Made by a program: the position numbers and the translations under genes. From positions 1 through 48,275 of the forward strand of contig JALNQF010000316.1 in the NCBI GenBank assembly GCA_028456385.1: a stretch of DNA of 48,275 nucleotides. Reading direction: 5' to 3'. How positions within the stretch are numbered: position 1 is the stretch's first letter; every line of letters starts with the position of its first letter. Source of the stretch: Ophiosphaerella korrae (lineage: Eukaryota > Ascomycota > Dothideomycetes > Pleosporales > Phaeosphaeriaceae). The notes under the pieces were generated by a model. That model was given only the letters and a program-made list of their open reading frames with translations, was not told where the DNA came from and searched no databases. Shown piece by piece: positions 43,444 to 48,275 of this stretch.

Positions 43444-44064
43444 ACTTAAGGAACACCTATAATTGGAATCTAACTACAATCTCAGGAGCTTGATTAAGCA
43501 ACCAACGTGTTAGAGCCTCTTTTAAAGATACCGATTTTTGCAGCTTTGTACAGTAGGGTGACACGAAAAAAAAGCCCAAAAAAAAGTTATAGTTTTTAAC
43601 TAGTAGTAACTCCACGAATTTAATAGCTAAAAATATAAGTAGATAGGAATTTTAAAGAAAGTATCAAGCACTTTCTTTTAGCTTACTACGGTTTTTAATT
43701 ACTAAGCCTACTAGAGCTAGGATTTAAACTATTTTAAGGACGTTTTTTTTTCGTAAAATTTAACCTAATAGAACTTTTTTATTAGCGTATTAAATTCTAA
43801 TTTTATTTTATCTAGTCTTTAATAAGTTAGTAAAGATTATATAACTAAATTTTTATAAGTTATTTATTATTTACTTATTTAGTTATTTTAAATAGAAAAA
43901 AGTTATACTTTTATTATATAAGCTAAACTTACTAAATATATTCCTAATCTATTAGTATAATAAAGATAAAATAACTTCTAATTTTATTTTTCTTATCTTT
44001 TTTCTAAATCTTTAATAATTATAAATAAACTTCTTAAAATTTAAACCTAAAGGTAACTTACTTT
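43444..44064. other. Border from gene island into AT-rich block
   Basis: Composition changes abruptly near 43550. CAGTAGGGTGACACGAAAAA at 43551 follows TA and could be the end of a mariner-type element, but no convincing inverted partner was found. The rest is A/T-rich with no motif. Confidence 0.45.
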
Positions 44065-45202
44065 TGTTATAACTATAACAAGAGAAATCGAGATAGAACT
44101 AATTAGTCCTAAATTACCTACTAACAAGATATAAGATAAGTAAGGTAATAACTTATAAGATAATAGACTTAATTAGGAAGCTAATTATAATATAGATACG
44201 TAATAAATTTATAAATTTATAATCTTAGTAAATATAAAGTTATAAAGCTAGATACGTAATAAATTTATAAATTAATAATCTTAGTAAATACAAAGCTATA
44301 AAGCTACTAAGATAATATAGGTATATAGTTAGTAGAAATACGTATTATTAAGATAGTATTAGTAATCTAATCTCTAACCTAGAACGCTAATACTTAATAT
44401 TATATACATAAATTAACTATTATTTATAGTTATTACTAATTACTATATAAGCTTTTACTATTACTTCTTAATCTACTAATAATTTCTAATAAGTTATAAG
44501 AAGTTAACTCTAGTAACCTAGGTTATACCTTACTAATTTAGTTATTATAAGAAGTAAAGCGTAAGTAATATATAGTCTAGCTAATATAATAGTAGAAAGT
44601 TTAACTAATAAAAGAGCTAAAGTACTTATAAGTAGTTATAAATTAGATAATACTATATAGAAAGTAATCTAAGACTATATAAATAACTTAATCTTAGAAA
44701 AAGAAGATATAAAACTAGTAATTAATACCTTAGAAATATAGAATAAAGAACTATAAAATTACTCTAAATAAAATAAAGTATAAATTAAAGCTATTATTAA
44801 AGGATAGAACTAGATAGAATAAATTACCTAATAACTAGAAATAAATATAATAAAGAAACTACCTAAGATACTTATACTTAAGAAATTTAATAAGATAAAA
44901 GAAAACTTAAAACCTTTTATAGTAGTAGTATAGCTATAAATAGATATATAAGTACTATACTTTAATATAAAAGAAAAGAAAGTAATATATATTAGAATAT
45001 ACCTTAAAAGAGATATAATAAAATAGTTTAAACTTTACTAGATAGATTATACTATATATACCCTAATAATATAAAAGAATAAAACTAGAGCTATTTTTAG
45101 AAGTTATAAATACTTTACTAAATAAATAAAAGTAGTATTTAAAGATATAGATATTACCTAATAAGCTAAAGAAAAGCTTAAAAGACTTATATAAAGTAAG
45201 AG
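44065..45202 (+). mobile_element. Element E: 5' LTR and gag fragment of the A/B/C family
   Basis: The LTR 44065-44527 (463 bp) starts TGTTATAACTATAAC and matches the element A LTR but has two rather than three of the ~54-bp tandem units. It is followed by gag sequence that aligns with 1668-2345 of element A. It stops at 45202 where the reversed element F begins. Confidence 0.75.
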
Positions 45203-45908
45203 TATAATAGAGTTACTAGGCTTAACTTCTTAATAACCTATTAAAGTATTAGTAGATTAGAAGTTAATAATAAAAGCTTATATAGTAATTAGTAATAACT
45301 ATAAATAATAGTTAATTTGTATATATAATATTAAGTATTAGCGTTCTAGGTTAGAGATTAGATTACTAATACTATCCTAATAATATATATTACTACTAAC
45401 TATATATAGTATACTCTTAGTAACTTTATAGCTTTGTATTTACTAAAATTATAAATTTATAAATTTATTACGTATCTAGCTTTATAACTTTATATTTACT
45501 AAGATTATAAATTTATAAATTTATTACGTATTTATATTATAATTAGCTTCTTAATTAAATTTATTATTTTATAAGCTATTACCCTACTTATCTTATATTT
45601 TATTACTAGGTACTTTAAAACTAATTAGTTCTATCTTAATTTCTCTTATTATAGTTATAATACTATTCTCTTTTTTAAGTAAGCTTTTATTCTTCTATCT
45701 TAAAGCTAAAGTTATCTATCTTATTTCTTTATTAATAGTTAGCTCTTTATTACTCTCTATATTATTATATTCTTAATATAATAAACTTCTCTTTATAGCT
45801 TATATTATATATAATAGAATTAAGATATTTCTTTATTATTACTACTATTTATTAGGTCTTAAATACCTTATATCCTTAAATAATAGTAAGTATTTATTAT
45901 AATACTAA
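45203..45908 (-). mobile_element. Element F: 3' LTR and pol tail in reverse orientation
   Basis: In reverse complement 45203-45662 is a family LTR with two tandem units, and 45663 onward is the purine tract and 3' tail of pol (compare 7860-8073). It is a minus-strand copy inserted in or joined to element E and truncated near 45908 by family D sequence. The five bases after the LTR do not repeat AAGAG (45198-45202), as expected because the far end is missing. Confidence 0.7.
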
Positions 45909-45920
45909 GTAGTAGGTAAG

Positions 45921-46336
45921 CTATTATATTGTACGTGATTAGGCTAGGTAATATAGCGTAGTAGAATATATAACTATTTAGTAGTAAACGCTCTAGAGTA
46001 AACGCTCTAGAGTAAACACTCTAGAATAAGCGCTCTAGAGTAAACGCTCTAGAGTAAGCGCTTAAGAATAAATACTAGATAGTAAGTATATAAAAATATT
46101 AATAGACCTTTATAGACTATTGTATTTAATCTCTTTTTTACTTCTTATCTTAATAGAGTATTATAACTAATACTTTAATTAGATTCTTATCTACTTATTA
46201 ATACTTATATACTTTATAATACTCTAATAAGAGCTAACTATTAATTAAGTTAAGTAACTAACTTATTTATTAACCTTACTTATCTTATAGAAGCTTACTT
46301 ACTTTTATTACTTTTACTTAGTTCTAAAGACTTAAT
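45921..46336 (+). mobile_element. LTR-like segment of element family D (right copy)
   Basis: Gap-free match to 1-416 with transition differences. It contains the five-unit 14-bp array at 45991-46060. Because it precedes gag/pol-like sequence in the + direction it is most simply a 5' LTR with leader. The exact ends are not fixed. Confidence 0.65.
45991..46060. repeat. 14-bp tandem repeat, five units (right copy)
   Basis: Five units of CTCTAGAGTAAACG type, same number and phase as at 71-140. CTCTAGAG is better preserved here than in the left copy. Confidence 0.85.
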
Positions 46337-48275
46337 ATATTAAATACTTTTAAGATAAGTAATATATTAATAAATATAGATAACTAGTATATAGGAGTAA
46401 CCTATATAGCTACTTCTAAGGTTACTAAGCTAGACTTCTACTATAGAAAATAAAATAAGCTTAAGCTATAGATCTTATAACTTAATCTCTTCTTTAAGGT
46501 AAACTAAGTTTAAGATAAAAATAGAGCTATACTTATATTATCTTATATAAGGGGTAAAGTAGAGAAATAAGTTATACTATACTTTAAGAAATACCTTAAT
46601 AATAATAATAGTAACTATAATAAGATATTTAAAGAATAGATTAAGTTTAAAGATAAAGTATAATAAGCCTTTCTACTAGTAAATAAAATAGTAGTAGTAA
46701 AGCGCGTAATATAGTAGCTATAATAAAACAAGGTAGTAGTAAACTATACTAATAAGTTCTAAAGCTACGTAATATAAACTAAATAGAATAATAAGTTATT
46801 AATAAAGATATTTTAATAAAAACTTAAAAGTAACGTTTAAAGTAAGCTAATATATAGTAGAGCTATAATTAAGATATTAGAAGACTTAATAGAAAAAGTA
46901 ATCTAAGTTAATAACTATATATATAAATATATAGTAGAAGCTAAGAATATAAAAGTACTATATATAAAAAATAAGAAGTACTAACCTAAGTATAAGTAGT
47001 AACGTAAATATAAAAACAAGTAAGTTTAGAGTAGCTATAAATACTTTAGGCTAGATAAGATATACGTTAATAATATAAACTTAAGAAAATAAGAATACTA
47101 TTACTATAAAAACTCTAAAGAAGTAGAAAGCTAAAAATACTATAAGTATAGTAAAATAGAGTACTTAGTAAAGAATTACTAAGTAAAGAATAAGATTATA
47201 TAATAAATTAATATACTTAAGTAGTAAGATAAAGATAGAGAAGAAGAATAAGAAGTAATTTCTAGAAGAAGCTAAGAGAAAAGAGATTACAAGACTATAA
47301 ACTTCTAGTAGTAAAATATAAGTAAGAGATATAACTACTATAAAATTACTATATAACTAATAAACCTTATAATAGATAATAAAGTAAAAGCTATAAAGAT
47401 ACTACTAAGAATATAAAGCTACGTAAGAAAGTATTAGCTAAAGTAAAAATAAGCTAAGATAAATACTTTAGAATACCTTTAGCTATACTAAAGAAGGGTA
47501 GAGTATAGGTACAAGATAACGCTATATCTAGGAAAGTAGGTATATATAGCTTAAGATAAGAATAGAAAAGAAAACTAAGAGCTTAAGACCTCTAAATATA
47601 AAATAGTACCTAAAATACTAGAGCTAAAGTAAGAGAATACTAAAGTATAAGATAAATTTATAAAAGAAATCTAGAGACTAGTAGATAGCTACTACTTAGT
47701 AAAAGAATAGTAAGATAAAGAATACTAGATACGTAAAGTAAAGTAAACCTAGTAATATAAATTATTATATATAAATAATAATTAGGCGCTAATTATTATA
47801 GATCTAGTATTAATATAAGAACTATAATACTAGCTATACTTATATAACTTAAACTATCTACTACTATTATAGATAAGATATTACTATAATAACTACTTTA
47901 CTTACTATTCTAATAAGATAAGATCTAGATATTTCTCTTATAAGAGATCTAGATATAAATAGAACTAAGAAAAGTATATAAACGTAAGATATAAATAATA
48001 CTTATAAGATAAGTAAGAAGTAAAGTACTTTCTAGAAATAACTAAAGAAAATATAAATATAAGTAAAATACTTGTAAATAACTAATATATTAATCTAATC
48101 TAGTAAACCTATATACTTAAGAAGTATAAATAATATAAAGAGATTAAGATACTCTAAAGATTTTAGTAAAAGATAAATAAAGATTATAAGATTAAGTTTT
48201 TTTTAAGTAAATAGCTAATACTAGATATATATCTAGAAGCTATAACGCTATTAATACTAAAAGACTTATTAAACT
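46337..48275 (+). pseudogene. Family D gag-pol relic, runs off the window
   Basis: Degenerate gag of Ty3/Gypsy type: an ILSYIRGKVEK*VILYFKKYL-like stretch near 46530-46600 and a zinc knuckle at 47138-47179 reading YYKYSKIEYLVKNY, where C-X2-C-X4-H-X4-C is expected. All four ligands have become tyrosine by transitions. Further A/T-rich sequence to the window end is presumably protease and RT but is too degraded to assign. Confidence 0.6.

Noticed and set aside
43551..43775. CAGTAGGGTGACACGAAAAA after TA as a possible mariner/Fot1 terminus
   Set aside because: The candidate right end (TTTTTTTTCGTAAAATTTAACC near 43745) matches too poorly to call an element.

Overview
The window looks like an accessory, repeat-rich part of a filamentous ascomycete genome (Pezizomycotina; a Dothideomycete such as Pleosporales would fit, but the species cannot be read from the sequence). 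Evidence: very AT/TpA-rich retroelement blocks with the C-to-T/G-to-A signature of repeat-induced point mutation (RIP), short fungal introns (47-54 nt, GT...AG, CTAAC/CTGAT-like branch sites), and fungus-restricted families (HET-NACHT-WD40 NLR, PDDEXK_12-like and DUF7924-like proteins, Fot1/pogo transposase).

Layout. 1-17171 is a nest of RIP-degraded Ty3/Gypsy LTR elements. A complete copy (element A, 1178-8563, two 490-bp LTRs, target duplication AAAAG) sits inside an older copy of the same family (B), which abuts fragments of a third (C). Three solo LTRs of another family and one reversed solo LTR are inserted among them, each with its own 5-bp duplication. 17190-43450 is a gene-bearing island of normal composition. 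It holds, in order: an NLR pseudogene (-) whose WD40 array decays toward the AT block; a protein-kinase pseudogene (+) split by a Fot1/pogo transposon; an unassigned ORF (-) split by a MITE-like element; a T5orf172/GIY-YIG gene (-) with an eroded 3' extension; a membrane-protein N-terminal fragment (+); an isolated HET N-terminal fragment (-); an intact PD-(D/E)XK nuclease-like gene (+); two opposed arrays of a ~50-bp minisatellite; a DUF7924 nuclease-like gene (-, one intron); a divergently oriented casein-kinase-1-like gene (+, two introns); and a ferric-reductase-like fragment (-). 43550-48275 returns to RIP-degraded Gypsy elements, two of them in opposite orientation. One LTR-like segment is shared by both window edges.

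How it fits together. Three intact-looking genes encode nuclease-fold proteins (GIY-YIG-type, PDDEXK_12, DUF7924 with D...ExK). They share a 24-kb island with NLR/HET relics, one dead and one live kinase, and pieces of membrane proteins. NLR plus ferric-reductase-like content resembles the cargo of fungal Starship elements, but no captain recombinase is visible. Most damage to genes is of three kinds: single transition-type stops, transposon insertion, or small indels. No rRNA, tRNA or CRISPR array was found.
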